From: Actinacidiphila yeochonensis CN732 | Lineage (GTDB): Bacteria > Actinomycetota > Actinomycetes > Streptomycetales > Streptomycetaceae | Reading direction: 5' to 3' | Length of the DNA stretch: 64,000 nucleotides | Assembly (NCBI RefSeq): GCF_000745345.1 | Contig: NZ_JQNR01000005.1 | Coordinates: forward strand, 3,472,001 to 3,536,000 | In this document: piece by piece, positions 8,495-17,022 of the stretch | Layout: the number at the start of each line of letters is the position of its first letter | Position numbering within the stretch: position 1 is the stretch's first letter | Notes under the pieces: generated by a model | What the model was told of the DNA's origin: nothing | What the model saw: only the letters and a program-made list of their open reading frames with translations | Database searches by the model: none | Made by a program: the position numbers and the translations under genes

Positions 8495-9415
8495 ATGGAT
8501 CTTCGTATCTTCACTGAGCCTCAGCAGGGGGCGAGCTACGACACGCTACTGGCGGTGGCCAAAGCGGCAGAGGAGCTCTCCTACGACGCCTTTTTCCGAT
8601 CGGACCACTACCTGACCATGGGTGGTGACGGGCTGCCCGGCCCGACGGACGCATGGATCACGCTCGCGGGCCTGGCCCGGGAGACGAAGCGCATCAGGCT
8701 CGGCACCCTGATGACCGCGGGCACCTTCCGGCTGCCCGGCGTCCTGGCCATCCAGGTGGCGCAGGTCGACCAGATGTCGGGTGGACGCGTCGAGTTCGGG
8801 CTCGGCGCGGGATGGTACGAGGCGGAGCACACCGCCTACGGCATCCCCTTCCCGAAGGAGAAGTTCGGACGGCTGGAGGAGCAGCTGGCCGTCATCACCG
8901 GTCTGTGGGAGACGCGGGTCGGTGAGACGTTCGACTTCGACGGGAAGTTCTACCAGCTGAAGGATTCGCCGGCACTGCCCAAGCCGGCACAGGCCAAGGT
9001 GCCGGTGCTGGTGGGCGGGATGGGCGCGAAGCGCACACCGGAGCTGGCGGCACGGTACGCGGCGGAGTTCAACGCGCCGTTCGCGTCGGTGGAGGACAGC
9101 GCCAAGCAGTTCGACCGGGTGCGCGCCGCGGTCAGGGCCGCCGGTCAGGCCGAGGGCGATCTGGTGTACTCCAACGCCCTCGTGGCGGCGGTGGGCAAGG
9201 ACGACGCCGAGGTCGCCAGGCGGGCGGGGGCGATCGGCCGTGAGGTCGACGAACTGAAGGAGAACGGGCTCGCGGGCTCGCCCGCCGAGGTGGTCGACAA
9301 GATCGGCCGGTACGCCGAGGCGGGCGCCACCCGCGTCTACCTCCAGATCCTCGACCTGGGCGACCTGGACCACCTGGAGCTGATCGCCTCGCAGGTCAAG
9401 CCGCAGCTGGGCTGA
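8495..9415 (+). CDS. LLM class F420-dependent oxidoreductase
   Basis: The 306-residue TIM-barrel protein starts at ATG 8495 (MDLRIFTEPQQGASYDTLL). Luciferase-like features follow in order: ALSYDAFFRSDHYL-type FRSDHY near 40, RLGTLMTAGTFRLPGVLA near 75, GGRVEFGLGAGWYEAEH near 100-115, and a C-terminal VYLQILDLGDLDHLELI. This is the pattern of actinobacterial F420-dependent LLM oxidoreductases, which transfer hydride between F420 and small substrates. The substrate is unknown. It lies six bases upstream of the homocysteine methyltransferase gene and probably shares its transcript. Confidence 0.9.
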   Translation: MDLRIFTEPQQGASYDTLLAVAKAAEELSYDAFFRSDHYLTMGGDGLPGPTDAWITLAGLARETKRIRLGTLMTAGTFRLPGVLAIQVAQVDQMSGGRVEFGLGAGWYEAEHTAYGIPFPKEKFGRLEEQLAVITGLWETRVGETFDFDGKFYQLKDSPALPKPAQAKVPVLVGGMGAKRTPELAARYAAEFNAPFASVEDSAKQFDRVRAAVRAAGQAEGDLVYSNALVAAVGKDDAEVARRAGAIGREVDELKENGLAGSPAEVVDKIGRYAEAGATRVYLQILDLGDLDHLELIASQVKPQLG

Positions 9416-9421
9416 GGCCCG

Positions 9422-10369
9422 ATGGATCAGGCCGCGGCTTCCGGTCCGCCCCCGACGCCGGCCCCGTTCACGGCACAGGGGTGCGGAAGCCGCGCCCTGG
9501 TGCTGGACGGCGGGCTGTCCAACCAGCTCGAAGTCCAGGGGTGCGACCTGTCCGATCCGCTGTGGACGGCCCGGCTGCTGGCGGACCAGCCGGGGCAGGT
9601 CCACGCGGCTCACCTCGCCTATGTGCGGGCGGGCGCCCAGGTGCTGACCACGGCCAGCTACCAGGCGACCTTCCAGGGGTTCGCGCGGCGGGGTCTGGGC
9701 CGGGCTCGGGCGGCCGAGCTGATGCGGCGCAGCGTCCAGCTCGCCCGTCGGGCCGCCATGGCGGGCGGCGCGGACAGCGCGGCGGTCCGGGTGGCCGCGT
9801 CGGTCGGGCCGTACGGGGCGATGCTCGCCGACGGCAGCGAGTACCGGGGCCGGTACGGCCTCACCGTGCGGGAGCTGGAGAGGTTCCACCGGCCGAGGAT
9901 CGAGGCTCTCGCGGAAGCGGGGCCGGACATGCTGGCACTGGAGACGGTGCCCGACACCGACGAAGGGGAGGCGATGCTCAGAGCGGCCGAGGGCACGGGT
10001 GTGCCGGTCTGGCTGTCGTTCACCGTGGAAGGACGGCGGACCCGCGCGGGCCAGCCGCTTGAGGAGGCGTTCGCCCTGGCCGCGGGGCGGGCCGAGGTGC
10101 TGGCGGTCGGGGTCAACTGCTGTGCTCCCGGGGACGTCGCGGCGGCGGTGCGGCTGGCCGCGGAGGTCAGCTCCAAGCCGGTCGTGGCGTACCCGAACAG
10201 CGGCGAGCGGTGGGACGCCGACAGCCGCCGGTTCACCGGCGGTTCGGCCTTCGACCCGGCGGTGGTGACGGAGTGGCGCCGGGCCGGCGCCCGGCTCATC
10301 GGCGGCTGCTGCCGGGTGGGGCCCGACGGGATCAGCGCGATCAGCCGGGCGCTGCGGTGCGAGGGCTGA
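9422..10369 (+). CDS. mmuM: Homocysteine S-methyltransferase
   Basis: The 315-residue protein has an N-terminal LVLDGGLSNQLEVQGCDLSD, typical of the BHMT/MmuM barrel. The zinc site is complete: GVNC near residue 233 and the C-terminal GGCC pair near 297. HAAHLAYVRAGAQVLTTASY is also diagnostic. Enzymes of this class methylate L-homocysteine from S-methylmethionine (or SAM) to give methionine in the cytosol. The window also holds metE, so there are two routes to methionine. It starts at ATG 9422, six bases after the LLM oxidoreductase. Confidence 0.9.
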   Translation: MDQAAASGPPPTPAPFTAQGCGSRALVLDGGLSNQLEVQGCDLSDPLWTARLLADQPGQVHAAHLAYVRAGAQVLTTASYQATFQGFARRGLGRARAAELMRRSVQLARRAAMAGGADSAAVRVAASVGPYGAMLADGSEYRGRYGLTVRELERFHRPRIEALAEAGPDMLALETVPDTDEGEAMLRAAEGTGVPVWLSFTVEGRRTRAGQPLEEAFALAAGRAEVLAVGVNCCAPGDVAAAVRLAAEVSSKPVVAYPNSGERWDADSRRFTGGSAFDPAVVTEWRRAGARLIGGCCRVGPDGISAISRALRCEG

Positions 10370-10687
10370 GCGGCTCCCGGTCCCGCGTCGGCGCGTCGGC
10401 ACGGGGGGAGGGAGAGTCGGGACGGAACGGCATGACAGGTCCCGGGCGAGGAGCGGGGTGCAAGGTGCTGGGCGCGGGATACCGAGATACGAGGTGCGGA
10501 TCTGAGGTGTGGGGCGAGGAGAGCGGTGTGAGGTGCCCGCTCACATGAAGGTACGGCTGCGGGCGCAGGATGCGTGGGTGGCGCGGCGGGATGGGAGACG
10601 GGAGGTGGGTCGGACGGGCGACGGGATGGACGCGGGGCAGTGGATAAACCGGTGCGGAGCGGGACGGCGCCGTGAATACTCGGACAG
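10370..10687. other. Intergenic region, 318 bp, G-rich
   Basis: No convincing gene is seen. The plus strand is strikingly purine/G rich, with degenerate runs of GAGATACGAGGTGCGGATC-type sequence. The hen1 promoter is probably at its right end: GTGAATACT at about 10671-10679 could be a -10-like element only about ten bases before the GTG start, which would imply a very short leader. Confidence 0.4.
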
Positions 10688-12403
10688 GTGTTCCTGACGA
10701 TCACCCTCACTGGCAAGGCGGAGGCTCCGGCCACTGACCTGGGCTTCCTGCTGCACAAGCACCCTGACAAGGCACAGGTCTTCTCGACGGCCTACGGCAC
10801 GGCGCATGTCCTCTACCCCGAGGCGACGGTCGAGCGGACGACGGCCGCTCTCCTCCTGGAGGTCGATCCGCCCGCGCTGGCGCGCCGGGGCAAGGGCGGC
10901 GGCGGTCGCGGCGGCTCGGCGGACACCGCGCTCGCGCAGTACGTGAACGACCGTCCCTACGCGGCCTCTTCGCTGATGGCGGTGGCGCTGCGGACGGTGT
11001 TCGCGACCGCGCTGCGCGGCGAGTGCCGGACACGTCCGGAGCGGGCGGCGGCCGCGCTGCCGTTGCGGATCGAGGTGCCGGTCCTGCCAGCGAAGGGCGG
11101 GGCGGCCCTGGTGGCCCGGCTGTTCGAGCCGCTGGGGTGGCGCGTGGCGGCGGAGCCGGTCGAGTTGGACCCCGTCTTCCCGGAGTGGGGCGCGTCGCGT
11201 TACGTGCGGCTCGTCCTGGAGGGCGAGGTGCGGCTCGCGCACGCCCTCCGCCACCTCTACGTGCTGCTGCCGGTGCTGGACGACGCGAAGCACTACTGGG
11301 TGTCGGCCGACGAGGTGGACAAGCTGCTGAGGTTCGGCGAGGGATGGCTGCCGAACCATCCCGAGCAGCGGCTGATCACCGGGCGGTACCTGGCGAGGCG
11401 GTGGTCGCTCACCCGGCAGGCGGCGCAGCGGCTGGAGCTGGCGAGGCTGGCCGACCGGGACGACGTCGCGGCCGAGGACCTGGACAACGCGGTGGCCGAG
11501 GAGGTGCCGGAGGAGGTCGAGGAGCGGCCCACGCCGCTGGCGGTGCGGCGCCGGGAGGCGATCCTGGACGCGCTGCGGTCGGCCGGCGCGGCACGGGTGC
11601 TGGACCTGGGCTGCGGCGAAGGGCACCTGATGGCCGCGCTGCTGAAGGAGGCGCGGTTCACCAGGGTCGTCGGGTCGGACGTCTCGATGCGCGCCCTGGG
11701 CATCGCGGCGCGCCGGTTGCGGCTGGACCGGATGGGGGAGCGGCAGGCCGAGCGGGTGGCCCTGTTCCAGGGATCGCTGACCTATCGCGACGACCGGCTC
11801 GCCGGGTACGACGCCGCAGTGCTCAGCGAGGTGGTCGAGCACGTCGACCCGCCCCGGCTGCCGGCGCTGGAGTACGCGGTCTTCGGCGCCGCACGGCCGG
11901 GCACGGTCGTGGTCACCACGCCGAACGCCGAGTACAACGTGCGCTGGGAGACGCTGCCCGCCGGGCACGTGCGCCACGCGGACCACCGGTTCGAGTGGCG
12001 CCGGGCCGAGTTCGCGGACTGGGCCGAGGGGGTGGCCGGGCGCAACGGCTACGCGGTGCGTTTCGTGCCCGTCGGCGACGAGGACCCGGAAGTGGGCGCG
12101 CCCACGCAGATGGCCGTCTTCACCCGGACGGACGGTGCGGCGATCCCGACGGACCGGGCCGCGGGGAACGCCGGGCGCACGGAAGCGGTCCCTCAGGCCC
12201 CGGAGCCGTCGGCGGCAGGGGTGCGGGCGGTCGGCGAGCAGTCCGCGGAGGAGCGGCGGCCCGCCGAGGAGCCGTACCGAGGAGAGCAGCCCGCAGCGGA
12301 CACCCAGCCCGCCCAGCCCGCCCAGAACGTCCAGGGCACCCAGAACGCCCAGGGGGCCCACGACGTCCAGGGCACCGAGCAGGAGAAGGAGGTCCACGTA
12401 TGA
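10688..12403 (+). CDS. hen1: 3'-terminal RNA ribose 2'-O-methyltransferase Hen1
   Basis: The 571-residue protein starts at GTG 10688 (TITLTGKAEAPATDLGFLLHKHPDK), the characteristic bacterial Hen1 N terminus. Residues about 1-270 form the Hen1 N-terminal domain. From about 295 a SAM-binding site (VLDLGCGEGHLMAAL) begins the methyltransferase domain. Metal ligands of the Hen1 class are present: E-V-V-E-H near 380 and the His residues of HADHRFEW near 430. It methylates the 2'-OH of the terminal nucleotide during RNA repair, protecting the healed RNA. Residues about 480-571 are a low-complexity tail with Gln/Ala/Pro repeats. The stop overlaps ATG 12400 (ATGA), coupling it to Pnkp. Confidence 0.93.
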   Translation: MFLTITLTGKAEAPATDLGFLLHKHPDKAQVFSTAYGTAHVLYPEATVERTTAALLLEVDPPALARRGKGGGGRGGSADTALAQYVNDRPYAASSLMAVALRTVFATALRGECRTRPERAAAALPLRIEVPVLPAKGGAALVARLFEPLGWRVAAEPVELDPVFPEWGASRYVRLVLEGEVRLAHALRHLYVLLPVLDDAKHYWVSADEVDKLLRFGEGWLPNHPEQRLITGRYLARRWSLTRQAAQRLELARLADRDDVAAEDLDNAVAEEVPEEVEERPTPLAVRRREAILDALRSAGAARVLDLGCGEGHLMAALLKEARFTRVVGSDVSMRALGIAARRLRLDRMGERQAERVALFQGSLTYRDDRLAGYDAAVLSEVVEHVDPPRLPALEYAVFGAARPGTVVVTTPNAEYNVRWETLPAGHVRHADHRFEWRRAEFADWAEGVAGRNGYAVRFVPVGDEDPEVGAPTQMAVFTRTDGAAIPTDRAAGNAGRTEAVPQAPEPSAAGVRAVGEQSAEERRPAEEPYRGEQPAADTQPAQPAQNVQGTQNAQGAHDVQGTEQEKEVHV

Positions 12404-12580
12404 CCCAGGAGCACGAGTCCCTCGACGGCTCGCGGGAAGCGCCGTCCGCGCACGCGTCCGTCCCGGCCGGCGGGGGCGTCCAGGCAGGTGCCCCGGCCCC
12501 GCAGGACGTCGCGCCGCCGCACGGGGACGCACCCGCCGTCGAGGGCATGGCCGACAGCGGCGGGCGCTCCACCGGCGGAG

Positions 12581-12603
12581 CCCCGCCCCCGCCCCCGCCC
12601 CCG
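12581..12603 (+). other. C-rich tract with apparent one-base deletion in pnkp
   Basis: Four C-runs separated by single G bases have lengths 4, 5, 5 and 5. Translation from the coupled ATG at 12400 enters this tract in one frame, while the Pnkp body leaves it in another. If the first run also had five C bases, ATG 12400 would read through without interruption (Gly-Ala-Pro-Ala-Pro-Ala-Pro-Ala-Pro-Val) into the kinase domain. This is either a base-calling error or a slippage-prone contingency tract. Confidence 0.7.
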
Positions 12604-12656
12604 TCACCGGCACCGGCGCGGCCGGCCAGCCGCACGACGAGGCAACCGGGCCGGGC

Positions 12657-15212
12657 GTGCGGCCGAGCGCGGGAGGACGGGAGCTGGCCGTCACCGACCT
12701 GTCCCTGGTCGTCCTCGTCGGAGCCACCGGATCGGGCAAGTCGACCTTCGCCGCACGCCACTTCAAGCCCACCGAGGTGATCTCTTCCGACTTCTGCCGG
12801 GGCCTGGTCAGCGACGACGAGAACGACCAGAGCGCCACCGGCGACGCGTTCGACGTCCTCCACTACATCGCCGGCAAGCGGCTGGCCGCCGGCCGCCGTA
12901 CGGTCGTGGACGCCACCAGCGTGCAGCCGGACGCCCGCCGGGCGCTGGTCGCGCTCGCCCGGGAGTACGACGTGCTGCCCATCGCGATCGTGCTGGACGT
13001 CCCCGAGCAGGTGTGCGTGGAGCGGAACTCCACCCGGCCGGACCGGGTCGGGCTGCCCCGGCACGTCGTCCAGCGCCACCAGCGGGAGCTGCGCAGGTCG
13101 CTGCGCGGCCTGGAGCGCGAGGGCTTCCGCAAGGTGCACGTGCTGCGCGGGGTGGCGGAGGTCGAGGCCGCGCGGGTGGTGACCGAGCGCCGCTACAACG
13201 ACCTGCGCCACCTGGCCGGACCGTTCGACGTCATCGGCGACGTGCACGGCTGCGCCCGCGAGTTGGAGACGCTGCTGGCCGAACTCGGCTACGTGGACGG
13301 CGTGCACCCCGCCGGCCGCACCGCCGTCTTCCTCGGAGACCTGGTCGACCGCGGCCCGGACAGCCCCGCCGTGCTGCGCCGGGTGATGGGCATGGTGGCC
13401 GCGGGCAGCGCCCTGTGCGTGTCGGGCAACCACGAGAACAAGCTCGGCCGCTACCTGAAGGGCCGCAAGGTCCAGATCTCGCACGGCCTGGCCGAGACCG
13501 TCGAGCAGCTGGAGCGTGCCGACGCGGCGGACCCGGAGCTCCGCGGCCGGGTGCGGGCGTTCGTCGACGGGCTGGTCAGCCACTACCTGCTCGACGGCGG
13601 ACGGCTGGTGGTCAGCCACGCCGGCCTGCCCGAGAAGTACCACGGCCGCACCTCCGGCCGGGTCCGCTCGCACGCGATGTACGGGGACACCACCGGCGAG
13701 ACCGACGAGTTCGGGCTGCCGGTGCGCTACCCGTGGGCGGAGGACTACCGCGGCCGGGCGGCCGTCGTCTACGGGCACACCCCGGTGCCGAAGGCGTCGT
13801 GGCTGAACAACACGATCTGCCTGGACACCGGGGTTGTCTTCGGCGGTCGGCTGACGGCGCTGCGCTGGCCCGAGCGGGAGATCGTCGACGTGGCGGCCGA
13901 ACGGGTCTGGTACGAGCCGGCGAAGCCGCTGGCCGTGTCGGCGCCCGGCGGCGCCGACGGGCGCCCGCTGGACATCGGCGACGTGGTCGGACGGCGGACG
14001 GTGGAGACCTCCTGGGTGGGGGCGGTGGCGGTCCGGGAGGAGAACGCGGCCGCGGCTCTGGAGGTGATGACCCGGTTCGCGGTGGACCCGAGGCTGCTCG
14101 GGTACCTCCCGCCGACCATGTCGCCGTGCCCGACCTCCCGCCTCGACGGATACCTGGAGCACCCGGCCGAGGCGTTCGCGGCCTACCGCGCGGACGGTGT
14201 GGCCGAGGTGCTGTGCGAGGAGAAGCACATGGGCTCACGCGCGGTCGCCCTGGTGTGCCGCGACGAGGCCGCGGCCAGGAACCGGTTCGGGGTGCTCGCG
14301 CAGGGGGTCAGCGGGGCGCTGCACACCCGCACGGGCCGGCCGTTCTTCGACGACCCGGCGGTCACGGAGGAGGTCCTGGCCCGGATACGGGCGGCCGTCA
14401 CCGCGGCCGGGCTGTGGGAGGAGCTGGACACCGACTGGCTGCTGCTCGACGGTGAGCTGATGCCCTGGTCGCTGAAGGCCACCGGCCTGCTGCGGCGGCA
14501 GTACGCCTCCGTCGGCGCCGCGGCGCGGACGGCCTTCCCGCCTGCGGTAGCGGCGCTGGAGGCGGCGGCCATGCGCGGCGTCGACGTGGCCGGCCTGCTG
14601 GCCCGGCAACGTGAACGGGAGTCGGACGCGCGGGCGTTCACCGACGCGTACCGTCCGTACTGCTGGAGCACCGACGGTCTGGACGGGGTGCGTTTCGCGC
14701 CCTTCCAGCTGCTGGCGGCCGAGGGGCGGAGCCTGGCCGGGCTGCCCCACGACCAGCAGCTCGCCCTCCTCGACCGCGTGGTCGCGGCCGACACCGGCGG
14801 GCTGCTCCAGGGCACCCGGCGGCTGCGGGTCGACACCGGCGACGAGGAGTCGGTGGCGGCCGGCGTCCGCTGGTGGCTGGAGCTGACCGGGGCCGGCGGC
14901 GAGGGCATGGTCGTCAAGCCGCTCGCCGCGCTGGCGCGGAACCCGGCCGGGCGGCTGGTCCAGCCCGGCGTCAAGTGCCGTGGCCGGGAGTACCTTCGGA
15001 TCATCTACGGCCCGGAGTACACCCGCCCCGAGCACCTGGAGCGGCTGCGGCAGCGTTCGCTCGGCCACAAGCGCTCGCTCGCCCTGCGCGAGTACGGCCT
15101 CGGGCTGGAGGCGCTGGACCGCCTCGCGGCGGGCGAGCCGCTGTGGCGCGTGCACGAGCCGGTGTTCGCCGTGCTGGCCCTGGAGTCCGAGCCGGTCGAC
15201 CCCCGCCTCTGA
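12657..15212 (+). CDS. pnkp: Polynucleotide kinase-phosphatase (Pnkp) of the Pnkp/Hen1 RNA repair system
   Basis: Counting from GTG 12657 the protein has 851 residues. The kinase P-loop GATGSGKST lies at about 22-30. The calcineurin-type phosphatase has DVHG near 195, GDLVDRGPDS near 228, GNHEN near 257 and GHTPVP later. The ligase-like adenylyltransferase has EEKHMGSRA near 521, containing the nucleotidyl Lys. The trio heals 5'-OH and 2',3'-cyclic phosphate ends and activates the end for sealing with Hen1. GTG 12657 is only a fallback start: the coupled ATG at 12400, overlapping the hen1 stop, becomes in frame if one C is restored at 12581-12584, adding a disordered Ala/Pro N terminus. A strong hairpin follows at 15309. 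Confidence 0.9.
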   Translation: MRPSAGGRELAVTDLSLVVLVGATGSGKSTFAARHFKPTEVISSDFCRGLVSDDENDQSATGDAFDVLHYIAGKRLAAGRRTVVDATSVQPDARRALVALAREYDVLPIAIVLDVPEQVCVERNSTRPDRVGLPRHVVQRHQRELRRSLRGLEREGFRKVHVLRGVAEVEAARVVTERRYNDLRHLAGPFDVIGDVHGCARELETLLAELGYVDGVHPAGRTAVFLGDLVDRGPDSPAVLRRVMGMVAAGSALCVSGNHENKLGRYLKGRKVQISHGLAETVEQLERADAADPELRGRVRAFVDGLVSHYLLDGGRLVVSHAGLPEKYHGRTSGRVRSHAMYGDTTGETDEFGLPVRYPWAEDYRGRAAVVYGHTPVPKASWLNNTICLDTGVVFGGRLTALRWPEREIVDVAAERVWYEPAKPLAVSAPGGADGRPLDIGDVVGRRTVETSWVGAVAVREENAAAALEVMTRFAVDPRLLGYLPPTMSPCPTSRLDGYLEHPAEAFAAYRADGVAEVLCEEKHMGSRAVALVCRDEAAARNRFGVLAQGVSGALHTRTGRPFFDDPAVTEEVLARIRAAVTAAGLWEELDTDWLLLDGELMPWSLKATGLLRRQYASVGAAARTAFPPAVAALEAAAMRGVDVAGLLARQRERESDARAFTDAYRPYCWSTDGLDGVRFAPFQLLAAEGRSLAGLPHDQQLALLDRVVAADTGGLLQGTRRLRVDTGDEESVAAGVRWWLELTGAGGEGMVVKPLAALARNPAGRLVQPGVKCRGREYLRIIYGPEYTRPEHLERLRQRSLGHKRSLALREYGLGLEALDRLAAGEPLWRVHEPVFAVLALESEPVDPRL

Positions 15213-15308
15213 CGACCCGGCCGGGCGTCGATCCGGGGCCGGCGAGGTCTCGGCCAGGGCCCGGCCAGGTCTCCGCCGGGACCCGGCGGTGCCACCGTTC
15301 GCCCCTCG

Positions 15309-15353
15309 CCTCCCTCCCCGCTCCCGGCGCTCACCGGGGAGCGGGGAGGGAGG
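15309..15353 (+). terminator. Strong hairpin after pnkp
   Basis: Arms 15309-15325 and 15337-15353 form a 17-bp perfect stem (CCTCCCTCCCCGCTCCC with its complement) around an 11-base loop, about 100 bp after the pnkp stop. It is probably the terminator of the hen1-pnkp operon. Confidence 0.7.
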
Positions 15354-15440
15354 AGCGGGAAGAGGACGGGGCGTCGACAGTGGCAGGGGCGCCGCGTCGT
15401 GGAGGTGATCCGCAGGGCCGGCGGGGGAACGAGTCCCCCT

Positions 15441-16673
15441 ATGGCTTCCCCTGCTTTCCACGTCGACTCCGAGACCGGCCGACTGCGCGGCGTCATCCTG
15501 CACCGGCCCGACCTCGAACTGAAGCGCCTGACCCCGAGCAACAAGGACGCGCTGCTCTTCGACGACCTTCTGTGGGTGCGCCGTGCGCGGGCCGAGCACG
15601 ACGGGTTCGCCGACGTGCTGCGCGACCGGGGCGTGCGGGTCCACCTCTTCGGCGACCTGCTCCGCGAGACCCTGGAACTGCCCGAGGCGCGCGCCCTGGT
15701 GCTGGACCGGGTCTTCGACGAGAAGCAGTACGGGCCCCTGGCCACCGGCCACCTCCGGAGTTCCTTCGAGGGCCTCGGTGCCGCCGAGCTGACCGGGGCG
15801 CTGGTCGGCGGTATGACCAAGCGGGAGTTCCTGGACGGCTTCGCCGAGCCGGTCTCGGTGCTCTTCCACGCCATGGAACTCGACGACTTCCTGCTCAGCC
15901 CGCTGCCCAACCACCTCTTCACCCGCGACACCTCCGCCTGGATCTACGACGGGGTGAGCATCAACGCGATGCGCTGGCCCGCCCGCCGCCGCGAGACCGT
16001 GCACTTCGAGGCGATCTACCGGCACCATCCCCTCTTCGCCGACGCCGGCTTCCACGTGTGGTCGGAGGGGCAGAGCGCCTACCCGTCGACCATCGAGGGC
16101 GGCGACGTCCTCGTCCTGGGCCGCGGCGCGGTGCTGATCGGGATGAGCGAGCGGACCACCCCGCAAGCCGTCGAGATGCTGGCCCGCGGCCTGTTCACGG
16201 CCGGCTCGGCCCACACCATCGTGGCCCTCGACATGCCCAAGGGCCGCGCCTTCATGCACCTCGACACGGTGATGACGATGGTCGACGGTGACACCTTCAC
16301 GCAGTACGCGGGCCTGGGCATGCTGCGCTCCTACACGATCGAGCCGGGTGCCGAGGAGGGCGGACTGAAGGTGACCGACCACCCGCCCGAGCACATGCAC
16401 CGGGCCATCGCCGCCGCTCTCGGCCTGGACGCCGTCACGGTGCTCACCGCTACCCAGGACGTCCACTCCGCGGAGCGCGAGCAGTGGGACGACGGGTGCA
16501 ACGTGCTGGCCGTCGAGCCGGGCGTGGTGGTGGCCTACGAGCGGAACGCGACCACCAACACGTTCCTGCGCAAGCGCGGCGTCGAGGTGATCGAGATCCC
16601 CGGCAGCGAGCTGGGCCGGGGCCGGGGCGGCCCGCGCTGCATGAGCTGTCCCGTTCAGCGCGATCCGGTGTGA
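15441..16673 (+). CDS. arcA: Arginine deiminase
   Basis: The 410-residue protein starts at ATG 15441 behind GGCGGGGGAACG; a GTG at 15399 would add 14 atypical residues. The N terminus (SETGRLRGVILHRPDLELKRLTP) and internal LLFDDLLWVRRARAEHD, HLFTRDTSAWIYDG and HLDTVMTMVD are diagnostic. The C-terminal GGPRCMSCP places the catalytic Cys near residue 400. It hydrolyses L-arginine to citrulline and ammonia in the cytosol. The ornithine carbamoyltransferase gene follows after 349 bp, but no carbamate kinase gene is present, so the complete ADI pathway is not encoded here. Confidence 0.95.
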   Translation: MASPAFHVDSETGRLRGVILHRPDLELKRLTPSNKDALLFDDLLWVRRARAEHDGFADVLRDRGVRVHLFGDLLRETLELPEARALVLDRVFDEKQYGPLATGHLRSSFEGLGAAELTGALVGGMTKREFLDGFAEPVSVLFHAMELDDFLLSPLPNHLFTRDTSAWIYDGVSINAMRWPARRRETVHFEAIYRHHPLFADAGFHVWSEGQSAYPSTIEGGDVLVLGRGAVLIGMSERTTPQAVEMLARGLFTAGSAHTIVALDMPKGRAFMHLDTVMTMVDGDTFTQYAGLGMLRSYTIEPGAEEGGLKVTDHPPEHMHRAIAAALGLDAVTVLTATQDVHSAEREQWDDGCNVLAVEPGVVVAYERNATTNTFLRKRGVEVIEIPGSELGRGRGGPRCMSCPVQRDPV

Positions 16674-17022
16674 CCAGTCCCACCTCGGCGGGAGCGGCCG
16701 GGATCGGCCGGAAGCGAACGGCGGCGGCCGGGAGGGAACCGGATCGGACGGGAGCGGCGCGGCGGACACGGACGGGAGGGCGCGGCGGACCTGGGCGGGA
16801 GGGCTGGCGAGCGGCCCAGGGAGGTCTCCAGGGAGGTCTCCAGGGGGCTCCAGGGAGGGTCCAGGGAGACCTCCCTGCGAGGGTCCCGGTGCCGGGGACG
16901 GGGCGCGAGGCTGCCGAAAACGGGGCTGTATAACAATGCTGCTCATCGTATAGAGTTCCATTAAGGGTGGTTGCCCCCCGCGTGACCCGCCCGACCGCCG
17001 ACACGACCCAAGGAGACCGCGC
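16674..17022 (+). other. arcA-argF intergenic region, 349 bp
   Basis: There is no gene. The left part is G-rich. At 16818-16842 a 12-bp unit (AGGGAGGTCTCC) occurs twice in tandem, and its exact complement (GGAGACCTCCCT) lies once at 16865-16876, so two upstream arms could compete for one partner. This could act as an arcA terminator or a switchable leader. An A/T-rich operator/promoter follows at 16927-16965. Confidence 0.5.
16927..16965 (+). promoter_or_regulatory. A/T-rich promoter with ArgR-box-like operator
   Basis: In an otherwise G+C-rich region, TGTATAACAATGCTGCTCAT followed by CGTATAGAGTTCC shows two degenerate ATAACAATG / CATCGTATA half-sites, resembling Streptomyces ARG boxes. It lies about 60-95 bp before the ornithine carbamoyltransferase start. 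Arginine-dependent repression of this gene by ArgR is well known in the genus; the site assignment is inferred. Confidence 0.5.

Noticed and set aside
12135..12656. Extension of the Pnkp frame upstream to 12135
   Set aside because: It overlaps hen1 in another frame and is Arg/Pro-rich noise; the true upstream sequence is in the frame of ATG 12400.
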